Shown here: one piece after another, positions 24,626-32,782 of the stretch | Position numbering within the stretch: position 1 is the first letter of the stretch | Layout of the letters: each line of letters starts with the position of its first letter | Source: Bacteroidales bacterium | Lineage (GTDB): Bacteria > Bacteroidota > Bacteroidia > Bacteroidales > F082 | Direction of reading: 5' to 3' | Assembly: GCA_017645245.1 (NCBI GenBank) | Contig: JAGCPG010000042.1 | Coordinates: forward strand, 1 to 41,936 | Length of the DNA stretch: 41,936 nt | The notes under the pieces: generated by a model | What the model saw: the letters and a program-made list of their open reading frames with translations, nothing else | Database searches by the model: none | What the model was told of the DNA's origin: nothing | Made by a program: the position numbers and the translations under genes

Positions 24626-25708
24626 TATAATGATGTCAACAATGTCGTCAGCGGCGTTGGGACGCGCAAACTGGGCGATGTTGGCTTTCATGGTCTCTTG
24701 TTTTTCCTTGTCTTTGAGCAGCTCCAGCACGGTCGGGATGAGCTTGATTTCGGTCTCGCTGTTCTTGACCATGATGGCGGCGCCTGCGTCGACGAGCTGC
24801 TTGGCGTTCTTGGTCTGATGGTCCTCGGCGGCGGTGGGCAGCGGCACGAAGATGACGGGCTTCTGCACCAGGGCGAGCTCGGAGATCGACATGGCACCGG
24901 CGCGTGAGATCACCACGTCGGCCAAGGAATAGGCGAGGTCCATGCGGTCGATGAAGACCACGGGCTTCACCTTGTCTTTCAAGCCTGACTCCTTGACTTC
25001 CTTGAGGGCTTGCTCGAAATAGAACTTGCCGGTCTGCCAGATGAGCTGGGCGTCAGTGTCCCTGAACTTCCCAAGCTGTGCCGTGATGCCCTTGTTGATG
25101 CCAAGAGCGCCTTGGCTTCCACCGACGAGCAGCACAACGGGATGCTCGGCGTTCAGGCCGAAATTGCTGGCGGCCTCCTTGCGGTCGCAGTTGCCGTTGA
25201 TGTTGCCTCGCAGAGGGTTGCCGGTGAAGTGGATCTTTTCCTTCGGGAACCATTGCTCCAAGCCGTTATAGGCCACGCAGATGGCTCTGGCCTTTTGGCC
25301 TACGTTGCGGTTGGTCTTGCCGGGATAGGAGTTCTGCTCCTGGATGATCGTGGGGATATGGAGCCAGTTGGCAGCCTTCAGTGTGGGACCGCTGGCGAAG
25401 CCTCCGACGCCAATCACGGCATCGGGCTTGAACTTCTTCAGGATGCGACGTGCCTTGGTCAAGCTGCTGACGAGCTTGAACGGCAGGCTGAACACCGAGA
25501 GGTCCTTGGTGAATCCGCTGATCCACAGGCCTTCGATGGGGTATCCTGCCTTGGGCACGCGTTCCATCTCCATCCTGCCTTTGGCGCCGATGAATAGGAT
25601 TTCCGCCTCGGGAAATCTCCGCTTCAGGGCGTCTGCAATGGCGATGGCGGGAAAGATGTGACCGCCTGTGCCGCCTCCGCTGATGACAAATCTCATGTTA
25701 TTCTTCAT
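24608..25708 (-). CDS. murG: UDP-GlcNAc:undecaprenyl-PP-MurNAc-pentapeptide GlcNAc transferase
   Basis: A 366-residue GT28 glycosyltransferase that makes lipid II from lipid I on the inner face of the membrane. Motifs: SGGGTGGHIFPA (9-20) binding diphosphate; GVGGFASGP; QEQNSYPGKTN; LVGGSQGALGIN; SRAGAMSISELA and PLPTAAEDHQTKNA in the UDP-GlcNAc-binding half. It overlaps the end of ftsW by 11 bases; a start four codons later is possible. The 3' end lies in a heptamer array. Confidence 0.96.
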   Translation of the reverse strand: MKNNMRFVISGGGTGGHIFPAIAIADALKRRFPEAEILFIGAKGRMEMERVPKAGYPIEGLWISGFTKDLSVFSLPFKLVSSLTKARRILKKFKPDAVIGVGGFASGPTLKAANWLHIPTIIQEQNSYPGKTNRNVGQKARAICVAYNGLEQWFPKEKIHFTGNPLRGNINGNCDRKEAASNFGLNAEHPVVLLVGGSQGALGINKGITAQLGKFRDTDAQLIWQTGKFYFEQALKEVKESGLKDKVKPVVFIDRMDLAYSLADVVISRAGAMSISELALVQKPVIFVPLPTAAEDHQTKNAKQLVDAGAAIMVKNSETEIKLIPTVLELLKDKEKQETMKANIAQFARPNAADDIVDIIIKEVGR

Positions 25709-27041
25709 TGGTTACCTCCATTTCTTCTTCGATTTCCAAGTTTTCGCTTTCCGTTTCCGTATCTTCGTTTTCGGCTTTCAGCTCTCCACTTTCCGTGTCG
25801 TCCATGCTTCGCGTCACACTCAGGATCATACCTACGGCGAATCCCGTCATCAGCATCGACGAACCGCCCTTACTGATGAAAGGTAGTTGCTGTCCTGTGA
25901 TGGGCATCAAACCAGTTGAGACACCCATGTTGATCATGGCTTGCATGATGAGGATGAAGGCGATGCCGAAGGCCATCAAACCTCCGAAGGTCAACGGCCG
26001 TTTCTTCATGATCCTTGCGGATCGCGTGAGTAGGATGATGTATAGGAGCATGACGAAAGCGCCTCCCACTAATCCGTATTCCTCGATGATGATGGCATAG
26101 ATGCAGTCGGAGAAGGGTTGCGGAAGGAAGTTGCGTTGGGTGCTCTTGCCCGATCCTTTGCCGAAGAGGCCTCCCCGAGCCACGGCGATCTTGGCGTACA
26201 TCTTCTGTGCGTTGTGGTCGTCGATCTGCAGTGGCGAGTTCTCGGGATCCAAACCGGCAGCAATCTTCGCTTCTTTCTCCAACTTGGCGGCCTCGATACG
26301 TCCCTGCCAAGTCTTCACACGGCTGACCCTGGGTTTTTTCTTTGCTTTTTCCTGTAGTTTCAAATCCTCGGGATGCTGCTCGGCGGCTGCCACCACGCGT
26401 TCATAGCGGTTCTGCCTGACATTGGCGACCATGTCATCCGTTAGGATATAAAGACCCATGCCCAGCACCACGATGCCGATCAGCGCCATGATGTAGCCAA
26501 ACTTGATCTGCCCGATGTAGAGCATCACGATGCAAACCACGAAGAGCATGGCCGCCGTAGAGAGGTTCTCGGGGAAGATGGGAGCCACAATCAGGACGAT
26601 GGGCAGGAAGATGGGGACGATGAGATCCTTGAACGTGTATTCTCGGCTGGTCCAGACGACGATGTACTTGGCCAAATAGGCGATCAGCACGATCTTGGCC
26701 AGCTCACTGGTCTGGAAGCCCATGATGCTTCGGGAGGCGCCGTTGATGCGGCTTCCGAAGAAATAGGTGAACATCAGCAAGACGAAGCAGAACAACAGCA
26801 CCAGCTCGATGGCTCTCGAGTAATGGCGGTAGTTGATCCGCGAGGCGAGGAACATCATCAAGAAGCCAGCAATCAGCGTGGCAGCGTGCTTCAGCAGCAC
26901 CTTCTCGTTGTAAGCGCCGATGCGGACATGCGCCTCAGAGCTGGTGGCACTGTAAACTGCCAGCAGCGAGATGATGCCCAGGATGAGCATCACTACCCAG
27001 ATGACCCTGTCGCCCTTCAATATCTTGTTGATCCAACTCAT
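25698..27041 (-). CDS. ftsW: peptidoglycan polymerase / division protein FtsW
   Basis: A 447-residue SEDS glycosyltransferase with about ten membrane segments. Family motifs: GSRINGASRSIMGFQTSELAK (96-116), PENLSTA (157-163), FGKGSGKSTQRNFLPQPFSDCIYAIIIEEYG (293-323) with the presumed catalytic Asp D312, and PITGQQLPFISKGGSS. The periplasmic loop between about 205 and 285 is long, with a charged helical insert (EQHPEDLKLQEKAKKK). The C-terminus adds an acidic tail of about 25 residues after the last membrane segment. It is partnered with the PBP encoded upstream in the operon. Confidence 0.95.
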   Translation of the reverse strand: MSWINKILKGDRVIWVVMLILGIISLLAVYSATSSEAHVRIGAYNEKVLLKHAATLIAGFLMMFLASRINYRHYSRAIELVLLFCFVLLMFTYFFGSRINGASRSIMGFQTSELAKIVLIAYLAKYIVVWTSREYTFKDLIVPIFLPIVLIVAPIFPENLSTAAMLFVVCIVMLYIGQIKFGYIMALIGIVVLGMGLYILTDDMVANVRQNRYERVVAAAEQHPEDLKLQEKAKKKPRVSRVKTWQGRIEAAKLEKEAKIAAGLDPENSPLQIDDHNAQKMYAKIAVARGGLFGKGSGKSTQRNFLPQPFSDCIYAIIIEEYGLVGGAFVMLLYIILLTRSARIMKKRPLTFGGLMAFGIAFILIMQAMINMGVSTGLMPITGQQLPFISKGGSSMLMTGFAVGMILSVTRSMDDTESGELKAENEDTETESENLEIEEEMEVTNEE

Positions 27042-27046
27042 ATTCA

Positions 27047-27074
27047 GTTGAGAGGTTAGAGGTTAGAGTTGAGA
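27047..27074. repeat. array of four degenerate 7-bp repeats at the murD-like stop
   Basis: Units GTTGAGA, GGTTAGA, GGTTAGA and GTTGAGA (plus strand) occupy 27047-27074. They encode the last residues of the murD-like gene (its stop is 27056-27058) and continue to within 6 bases of the ftsW ATG. Confidence 0.75.
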
Positions 27075-27610
27075 GATTTTACTTCTTTTATAAAGGAATT
27101 GCCGCGTTCGACATAATCCATTTCTTTGTCCTTGCAGGCAGGGGAGAAGAGCACGATGTCGTTTTCCTCGGCGATGGCAGAGGCCATCTGGACTGCTTCG
27201 GCGAAGGATCCTGCCTCATGAATCTCATCCACAACGTATTTGAAAGTCATGTCAATGTTTTCTTTCTCGTTGCCTATGGCAATGATAGCCTTGACTTTCT
27301 CGCGTGCTGTGTCGATCAGGTCGCTGTAGTTGTTGTGGCATGAACCTCCCACGATCCACACCACGGGGTTGACGATGTTCTCGAAAGTGAACCAAGTGGC
27401 GTTGACATTCTCAGCCTGGGCGTCGTCATAGTACGTCACGCCGTCGATGGTGGCGATGAAGTGCTGACGGTGGGTCATGGTGTTGAGGTCGCCCATGCTG
27501 TTTTTGATGCTTTCCTTCCTGATTTCCAAGATCTTTGCCGTGATGTTGGAAGCCATGTTCTCAGGTCTGCGCTTGGTCAGATTTTCCGTCTTTTCGAATA
27601 AGTATCTCAT
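27056..27610 (-). CDS. MurD C-terminal-domain remnant (non-catalytic MurD-like protein)
   Basis: A 184-residue protein in the murD position, matching only the last part of MurD (family length about 440-460). Residues 17-45 match the helices leading out of the central domain; 46-180 match the C-terminal domain (THRQHFIATIDGVTYYDD, NVNATWF, VVWIVGGS, FSPAC, VERGNSFIKEV). The P-loop and the UDP-binding domain are absent, and mraY ends 26 bases upstream, so no other frame holds them. D-glutamate-binding residues known from E. coli MurD are also lost: the DSKATN motif reads DAQAEN (63-68), the GG-x-x-K lysine is replaced, and SPACAS is SPACKD (156-161). It cannot be an ordinary ligase. The open frame and operon position argue for a retained non-catalytic role or recent decay. 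The true MurD must be elsewhere. Confidence 0.8.
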   Translation of the reverse strand: MRYLFEKTENLTKRRPENMASNITAKILEIRKESIKNSMGDLNTMTHRQHFIATIDGVTYYDDAQAENVNATWFTFENIVNPVVWIVGGSCHNNYSDLIDTAREKVKAIIAIGNEKENIDMTFKYVVDEIHEAGSFAEAVQMASAIAEENDIVLFSPACKDKEMDYVERGNSFIKEVKSLNSNL

Positions 27611-27645
27611 ATCTTTTATCTTTTATTTCTTATCTTTTATCTTAT
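27611..27645. repeat. array of five degenerate 7-bp repeats between mraY and the murD-like gene
   Basis: Five units of type ATCTTTT (variants ATTTCTT, ATCTTAT) occupy 27611-27645, directly abutting the murD-like ATG. They supply the mraY stop and its last two codons. On the coding strand the array is an A-rich leader that may also aid translation. Confidence 0.75.
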
Positions 27646-28914
27646 TTTAAAGGTTATCAGTGTAAAAGCAGCCAGCAGAATGGTGATGATCCAGAAACGG
27701 ATAGTGATCTTCACCTCGTGGTGGACGGTGTTGTAACCCTCGCCGCGGCCTTTGAAGGTGACGGTGCTGTTGGGCCATGCCTTTTTGAAGTCGCTATAGC
27801 TGGTTCGGAAGTGGTCGTGCAACGGGCCTTTCTTCCAGATTCTGTGCTTTTTGCCTGTCTTGACGAAGCGTTTCACGTCGAGGTCGGAGAGAATCTCGAA
27901 GAGGAAAACGCCGCAGAGCAGAGGCAGCAGCAGCTCCTTGTGCATGATGATGGCCGATACCGCGATGATGCCGCCGATGGTCAAGCTTCCGGTGTCGCCC
28001 ATGAAGATCTGGGCAGGGTAGGAGTTGAACCATAGGAAGCCGATGAGGGCACCTACGAAAGCAGCCATGAACACCACAAGCTCTTCGCTGCCGGGGATGT
28101 ACATCAGGTTGAGGTAGCTTGCGGTCTTGGCGTTACTCGAGATGTAGGCCAACAGCAGCAAGGTCAACCCTATGATGGCGGAGTTGCCCGATGCCATGCC
28201 GTCCATGCCGTCGTTGAGGTTGCTGCCGTTGCTGACGGCCGCGACGATGAAAACGGTGAGCACCACAAAGAAGATCCAAGCCAGATTATACATCCATTTG
28301 GGGCCAGCCCATCTGAACAAGTCGGCGTAGTTTAAGTCGTGGCTCTTCACGAAAGGTATCGTGGTACGGGTCGATTTCACGTCGGGGCTCTTGATGACGA
28401 CTTCTTTGTTGTTCTCAATCTTCACTTGTACGCTCTCGTTGATATGCACCGCTGGGCTGAAACGCAGGGTGAGGCCGACGATCAAGCCGAGCAGGATCTG
28501 TCCGCCCAGCTTGATGGCGGGCTTCAATCCATCTTTTTTATGCTTGAAGGTCTTGATGTAATCGTCAGTGAAGCCTATGATGCCGAGGATGAGGGTGGCT
28601 ACGGCCATCAAGATGGTGTAGATGCTGTGGAGCTTGCAGACCAAAAGCACGGGAATCAGGATGGAAGCGATGATGATGACGCCGCCCATGGTGGGAACGC
28701 CTTTTTTCTGTGTGTTGTAAGGATCGGTCTTCTCGTCGCGCTGGGTCTCCACGATTTTCTTGCGTTTCAGCATCTTGATGAACCAATTGCCGAACCATAC
28801 TGAGACCAATAAGGCCAGAATGATGGCGACTGCGGCGCGGAAGGTGACGTAGGTGAACACGCCCGCTCCGGGGAAGTTGATTTGGTTTAGGTACTGAAAC
28901 AGGTAATATAACAT
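27637..28914 (-). CDS. mraY: phospho-MurNAc-pentapeptide transferase
   Basis: A 425-residue polytopic enzyme that transfers phospho-MurNAc-pentapeptide to undecaprenyl phosphate to form lipid I. Motifs: KKGVPTMGGVII (about 70-81); GFTDDYIK with the DDD-type Asp pair; NLNDGMDGMASG; and NSYPAQIFMGDTGSLTIGG; plus the H-rich loop KKGPLHDHFRTSYSDFKK. Bacteroidetes MraY proteins carry a loop insertion, here about 160-205 (including KIENNKEVVIKSPDVKS), which explains the length over the usual 360. The end lies in a heptamer array. Confidence 0.96.
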   Translation of the reverse strand: MLYYLFQYLNQINFPGAGVFTYVTFRAAVAIILALLVSVWFGNWFIKMLKRKKIVETQRDEKTDPYNTQKKGVPTMGGVIIIASILIPVLLVCKLHSIYTILMAVATLILGIIGFTDDYIKTFKHKKDGLKPAIKLGGQILLGLIVGLTLRFSPAVHINESVQVKIENNKEVVIKSPDVKSTRTTIPFVKSHDLNYADLFRWAGPKWMYNLAWIFFVVLTVFIVAAVSNGSNLNDGMDGMASGNSAIIGLTLLLLAYISSNAKTASYLNLMYIPGSEELVVFMAAFVGALIGFLWFNSYPAQIFMGDTGSLTIGGIIAVSAIIMHKELLLPLLCGVFLFEILSDLDVKRFVKTGKKHRIWKKGPLHDHFRTSYSDFKKAWPNSTVTFKGRGEGYNTVHHEVKITIRFWIITILLAAFTLITFKIR

Positions 28915-28917
28915 GGT

Positions 28918-30384
28918 TTATTTCTCCTTTAATGCTAATGATAGTTCTTCTTTGTCGTCAAAATGGCGCTTCACGCCCTTGATGATCTGGTAGTCCTCAT
29001 GGCCTTTGCCTGCCAGCAGGATGATGTCGCCCTTGTTGGCCAGTGCCACAGCGGTTCTGATGGCTTCGTGGCGGTCGGTGATGGACAGCACCTTGCGCAT
29101 CTCTTCGGCGGTGACGCCTTCCTTCATCTGGCGGATGATCTCGTCAGGCTCCTCGTCACGGGGATTGTCGCTGGTGAGGATGACCTTGTCGCTAAGCTTG
29201 ACGGCCACAGCAGCCATCTCGGGGCGCTTGGTGGTGTCGCGGTTGCCGCCGCAACCGACCACAGTTATCAGTTGGCAGTTGGTAGTTGGCAGTTGAACCT
29301 TGACTTCGTTGATGGTCTTCAATACGTTCTCCAAGGCGTCAGGGGTGTGGGCGTAATCCACAATGCCTACAATGCCACTGTCACTGCGGACCATGTCGAA
29401 ACGTCCGTTGGCGCCATTCAGCTTGCTGATCTCAACCAAGAGCTCCTCCTTGTCGAATCCCAAGGCGGTGGCGGCGCCGTAGATAGCCAGGATGTTGCTG
29501 GCGTTGAAGCCGCCTACCAATCGGGTGTACATCTCGGTGTTGTTCACCTTCATCAACATGCCGTCGAAATGGCTTTCCAGGACGATGCCCTTGAAGTCGG
29601 CATCGTGTTTCAAGGCATAGCTGAGCTTCTTGGCCTTGGTGTTCTGCAACATCACGCTGCCATTCTTGTCGTCGAGGTTGGTCAGGGCAAAGGCGCTGGC
29701 CGGCAGATCGTCGAAGAATTTCTTCTTGGCGTTGCGGTAGTTGGCCATGGTCTTATGGTAATCGAGGTGGTCGTGGGTGAGGTTGGTGAAGATGCCTCCG
29801 GCGAAGTGCAGTCCAGCGATGCGGCTTTGGTCGATGGAGTGGGAACTGACTTCCATGAAGGCGTATTCGCATTGGCGTTCGACCATCTTGCGGAGCAAGG
29901 CGTTCAGTTCGACGGGATCGGGGGTGGTATGCGTTGATGGGATGACCTCGTGGTCAACGATGTTTTCAATGGTGGAGAGCAAACCGCAGGCATAGCCGGC
30001 ATCGGTGAAGAGGCGGTAAAGCAGGGTGGCGATGGTGGTCTTGCCGTTGGTGCCGGTCACGCCGACCAGCTTCAGCGATCTCGACGGGTTGCCGTAGAAG
30101 TTGGAGGCTCCCACGCCCAAGACGTAGGCGCTGTTGTCCACGCGGATGTAGGTCACGCCATTCTGGAGCTTCTTGGGCAGCTTCTCGCAGACAATGGCCG
30201 ATGCGCCTTTTTCCAAGGCGGTGTCAATGTAGGCATGGCCGTCAGTCTGGGTGCCCTTCACGGCGAAAAACATGGTCCCAGGCTCCACCGTGCGTGAGTC
30301 GAACGATACCTTGGTGATGTCGATGTCCTTGTCACCGATGAGCTCCAACAGGTTGCAGTTTACTATGATCTCCTTGATTTTCAT
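28918..30384 (-). CDS. murE: UDP-MurNAc-L-Ala-D-Glu--meso-diaminopimelate ligase
   Basis: A 488-residue Mur ligase. Motifs: [18 protein letters not shown] (27-44) binding UDP; P-loop GTNGKTT (111-117); THTTPDP (151-157) and [11 protein letters not shown] (178-188); H-D-L-D-Y-H with the lysine-containing helix; and DNPR (406-409), the signature for meso-DAP rather than lysine. A heptamer array lies inside the coding region and encodes residues about 364-375, making the short linker before VVGCGGNRD about four residues longer than I would expect. The start overlaps the PBP stop by one base (TAATG). Confidence 0.96.
   Translation of the reverse strand: MKIKEIIVNCNLLELIGDKDIDITKVSFDSRTVEPGTMFFAVKGTQTDGHAYIDTALEKGASAIVCEKLPKKLQNGVTYIRVDNSAYVLGVGASNFYGNPSRSLKLVGVTGTNGKTTIATLLYRLFTDAGYACGLLSTIENIVDHEVIPSTHTTPDPVELNALLRKMVERQCEYAFMEVSSHSIDQSRIAGLHFAGGIFTNLTHDHLDYHKTMANYRNAKKKFFDDLPASAFALTNLDDKNGSVMLQNTKAKKLSYALKHDADFKGIVLESHFDGMLMKVNNTEMYTRLVGGFNASNILAIYGAATALGFDKEELLVEISKLNGANGRFDMVRSDSGIVGIVDYAHTPDALENVLKTINEVKVQLPTTNCQLITVVGCGGNRDTTKRPEMAAVAVKLSDKVILTSDNPRDEEPDEIIRQMKEGVTAEEMRKVLSITDRHEAIRTAVALANKGDIILLAGKGHEDYQIIKGVKRHFDDKEELSLALKEK
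29261..29295. repeat. array of five degenerate 7-bp repeats inside murE
   Basis: Five units of type GCAGTTG (variants ACAGTTA, TCAGTTG, GTAGTTG) run from 29261 to 29295. Unlike the other arrays this one is in the middle of a gene, keeps the reading frame, and encodes an inter-domain linker just before the conserved VVGCGG strand. Confidence 0.8.
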
Positions 30385-32450
30385 TATTTTCCGAGTGTTA
30401 ATGTGATTAGACCTCCCGGCTGAAGGGTGTCGCCGGCTTTCACAGATTGATGGATGACCTTGCCGAAGCCTTCAAAGCTGGTGTTCCAGCCCATATTCTC
30501 AAGCAGGTAGACGGCATCGCTGACGTTCATCCCCTTGACGTTGGGGACGCACACCGAGTCGAATATGATGGGTTCAATGACATACCGTCCGTCGATCTCC
30601 GAAAGGAGGCGGATGGTGCTGTCGACGGGTTTCGCTTCGGGTATCTCCGCGTACATCATGCCTTTGATCTTGGTGGCGTAAACACGGTCGGCGATCTCCT
30701 TGAAGGCCGGTGCGGCCACCTTGCCTGCCGAATAGAAGCGACCCTTGGCCTTGCTGATGACCACGATGCAGCTGTAAACCGGCTGTTCCGAAGGGAAGAA
30801 CCCGACGAAGGTGACGTTGTAGTCACGCTCCCAACGGCCTTCGGCATTGATCCACTTATAGGCTTTCCGTTCCACGTTGTAGAGCTGAGCCGTTCCTGTC
30901 TTTCCTGCAATGCCGTATTCGGTGCCTCTCAACATTTTGGCAGTGCCGCGCTCCACCACGCCACGCATCATGCTCTGAATGGTGTCGATGGTCGCCTTGG
31001 ATGCGATCTGCTCTTTGAGGACGGTGGGTTCGATGGTCTCAAGGGTGATGCCTTCCTTCCGGATTTCTTTGACGAACTGAGGCTTCATCATTTTGCCGCC
31101 GTTGGCTACGGCATTGTACAAAGTGAGGATTTGCAAAGGTGGTAGCCTGAGCTCGTAACCGATCGACATCCAAGGCAATGAGGTCTTCGACCAGTTCTTC
31201 TTGTCGAGCACTGGGTGCTTGATATAAGGCCTTGCCTCGCCAGCCATGCCTGTGCCCAGCGGAACATTCAAGCCCATGCTATAGAGTCCGTTGACATATT
31301 TCTCGGGGCAGTTACCAAAATAATCGGTGATCAATCTAGCGGTGCCTTTGTTCGACGATTGCTCGAAGACCTCCCTGATGGTCACTATGCCGTCCTCGTT
31401 GACAGGGTGGTCATCGTACATCTTCTTGTTGGAGAAGGTCAGCGCGGTGTGGGCTCTGCCGATGTTGACGTTGCGTTGGTTGACGTTGAGCTCGGGATGG
31501 GCTTCGAGCAGCACCAGCATGGAGGCCAGCTTGAAGGTCGATCCAGGCTCGATGCCGACGCCGAGGGCAAAGTTGTAGCCTTCGTAGCACTGGTCGGTCT
31601 GCTTGTCGCGTTGTAGGTTGGTGATGGCCTTGACTTCGCCGGTGGCCACTTCCATGACGATGGCACATCCTTGCTCGGCTTTGTTTTCAACTAGGGCGTG
31701 GCGCAAAGCGCGTTCAGCGATGTCCTGGATGCCGATGTCGAGAGTCGAAAGGATGTCGTTGCCATTGACGGCTTCGATGTTGTTGTCGTCTTCAATAGGG
31801 ATCCACACGCCATGGTGGAGGTGGCGCTGTTTGCGGTGTCCATCCTTGCCACGAAGAATGGAGTCGCAGGCGCTCTCTAAGCCCACGAGCTTGTCGTTGT
31901 CGACATAGCCGATAGTGCGGCTTGCCAATGATCCGTAGGGGTGGATGCGCTTGAACTTGGGTTGCGATTTGGTGAGGCCGACCTTGCGCTTGCCTTGGTT
32001 GAAGATGCGGCAGGTCTCCAGCTCACGGTACTGTCCCAAGGTACCGTTGAGATCGATCAGGAAATAGCGCTTGCCGTTGGCCTTGGCATCAAGGAGGCCT
32101 TGTCTCCAGCGGGAAGCGGTACGTTTTGGAAACACCTCGGCCAGCTTTTGGCTCAGCTGGTCCACGCCATGGTAGAAAGTGGTGTCGTGGATGACGGAGG
32201 GGTCGACGCCGATCTCGAAGATGGGCACGTCGGTGGCGAGCAAGCTGCCGTCGCAAGCGAGGATGTCGCCGCGTGAGGCCTGCAAGGTGTCGAAACGGGT
32301 CTCCACCTGCTCGGCCAAGGCACGCAGCTCGTCACCCTCCTTGGTCTGCACCATCACGGCTTTCGCCAGGATGGCCATGCCCACGGCCAAAACGGCCATG
32401 TAGACCAGGAAGGTCCTAATCATGCATTTCGTTCTCGGGTCCCGTTTCAT
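30384..32450 (-). CDS. ftsI: division transpeptidase (FtsI/PBP3-type) with PASTA domain
   Basis: A 688-residue class B penicillin-binding protein that crosslinks septal peptidoglycan. One N-terminal membrane segment (about 12-33); pedestal/dimerisation domain with [16 protein letters not shown] (59-74); transpeptidase domain with STFK (304-307, nucleophile Ser304), SSN (365-367) and KTG (517-519). A single C-terminal PASTA domain spans about 628-688, ending [10 protein letters not shown]. Length and PASTA tail are typical of Bacteroidetes FtsI. It overlaps ftsL by 4 bases and murE by 1 base, so it is co-translated with both. Confidence 0.94.
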   Translation of the reverse strand: MKRDPRTKCMIRTFLVYMAVLAVGMAILAKAVMVQTKEGDELRALAEQVETRFDTLQASRGDILACDGSLLATDVPIFEIGVDPSVIHDTTFYHGVDQLSQKLAEVFPKRTASRWRQGLLDAKANGKRYFLIDLNGTLGQYRELETCRIFNQGKRKVGLTKSQPKFKRIHPYGSLASRTIGYVDNDKLVGLESACDSILRGKDGHRKQRHLHHGVWIPIEDDNNIEAVNGNDILSTLDIGIQDIAERALRHALVENKAEQGCAIVMEVATGEVKAITNLQRDKQTDQCYEGYNFALGVGIEPGSTFKLASMLVLLEAHPELNVNQRNVNIGRAHTALTFSNKKMYDDHPVNEDGIVTIREVFEQSSNKGTARLITDYFGNCPEKYVNGLYSMGLNVPLGTGMAGEARPYIKHPVLDKKNWSKTSLPWMSIGYELRLPPLQILTLYNAVANGGKMMKPQFVKEIRKEGITLETIEPTVLKEQIASKATIDTIQSMMRGVVERGTAKMLRGTEYGIAGKTGTAQLYNVERKAYKWINAEGRWERDYNVTFVGFFPSEQPVYSCIVVISKAKGRFYSAGKVAAPAFKEIADRVYATKIKGMMYAEIPEAKPVDSTIRLLSEIDGRYVIEPIIFDSVCVPNVKGMNVSDAVYLLENMGWNTSFEGFGKVIHQSVKAGDTLQPGGLITLTLGK

Positions 32451-32782
32451 TGCTTTACTATTCTTGTCTCCAACGATTCCTTGATGCCTTCACCGGCAAG
32501 CTTGTCGATCAGGACTGTTTGTGTCGATTCTTGGGTGTAGGCTGATTTGGCGTATATGTATTCCACGCGGAGGTCGCGCAGGAGCAGGGTGTTCTTCTTG
32601 ATGGATCGGCTGGTGCTCTCGGCGACGTAGGCGTTGGTGATGATGAGCATCAGCAGGATGGTCAGGTAGACGAGGAAGGGGAAGATCTTGGAGAGGTCCT
32701 CACGGGTGAGGAAACTACCTCCTAGGATGTTCATGAAGGTGCTGCCGCCCTTGCTTGTGCCGTTTTTTCTTTCTCTTTTCAT
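32447..32782 (-). CDS. ftsL: FtsL-like cell division protein
   Basis: A 111-residue bitopic protein: a basic cytoplasmic tail (KRERKNGTSKGG), one membrane segment at about 35-52, then a periplasmic helix of about 55 residues suited to a coiled coil. The sequence is poorly conserved, so the call rests on topology, size and position between rsmH and ftsI, with 4-base ATGA overlaps on both sides. In Bacteroidetes this slot is annotated FtsL, the partner of FtsB that activates FtsW-FtsI. Confidence 0.8.
   Translation of the reverse strand: MKRERKNGTSKGGSTFMNILGGSFLTREDLSKIFPFLVYLTILLMLIITNAYVAESTSRSIKKNTLLLRDLRVEYIYAKSAYTQESTQTVLIDKLAGEGIKESLETRIVKQ

Noticed and set aside
27047-27074. CRISPR-like short repeats
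   Set aside because: Units are 7 bases, contiguous and without spacers.
27056-28914. murD being interrupted by a frameshift rather than truncated
   Set aside because: There are only 26 bases between the remnant and mraY and no MurD N-terminal sequence in any frame nearby.
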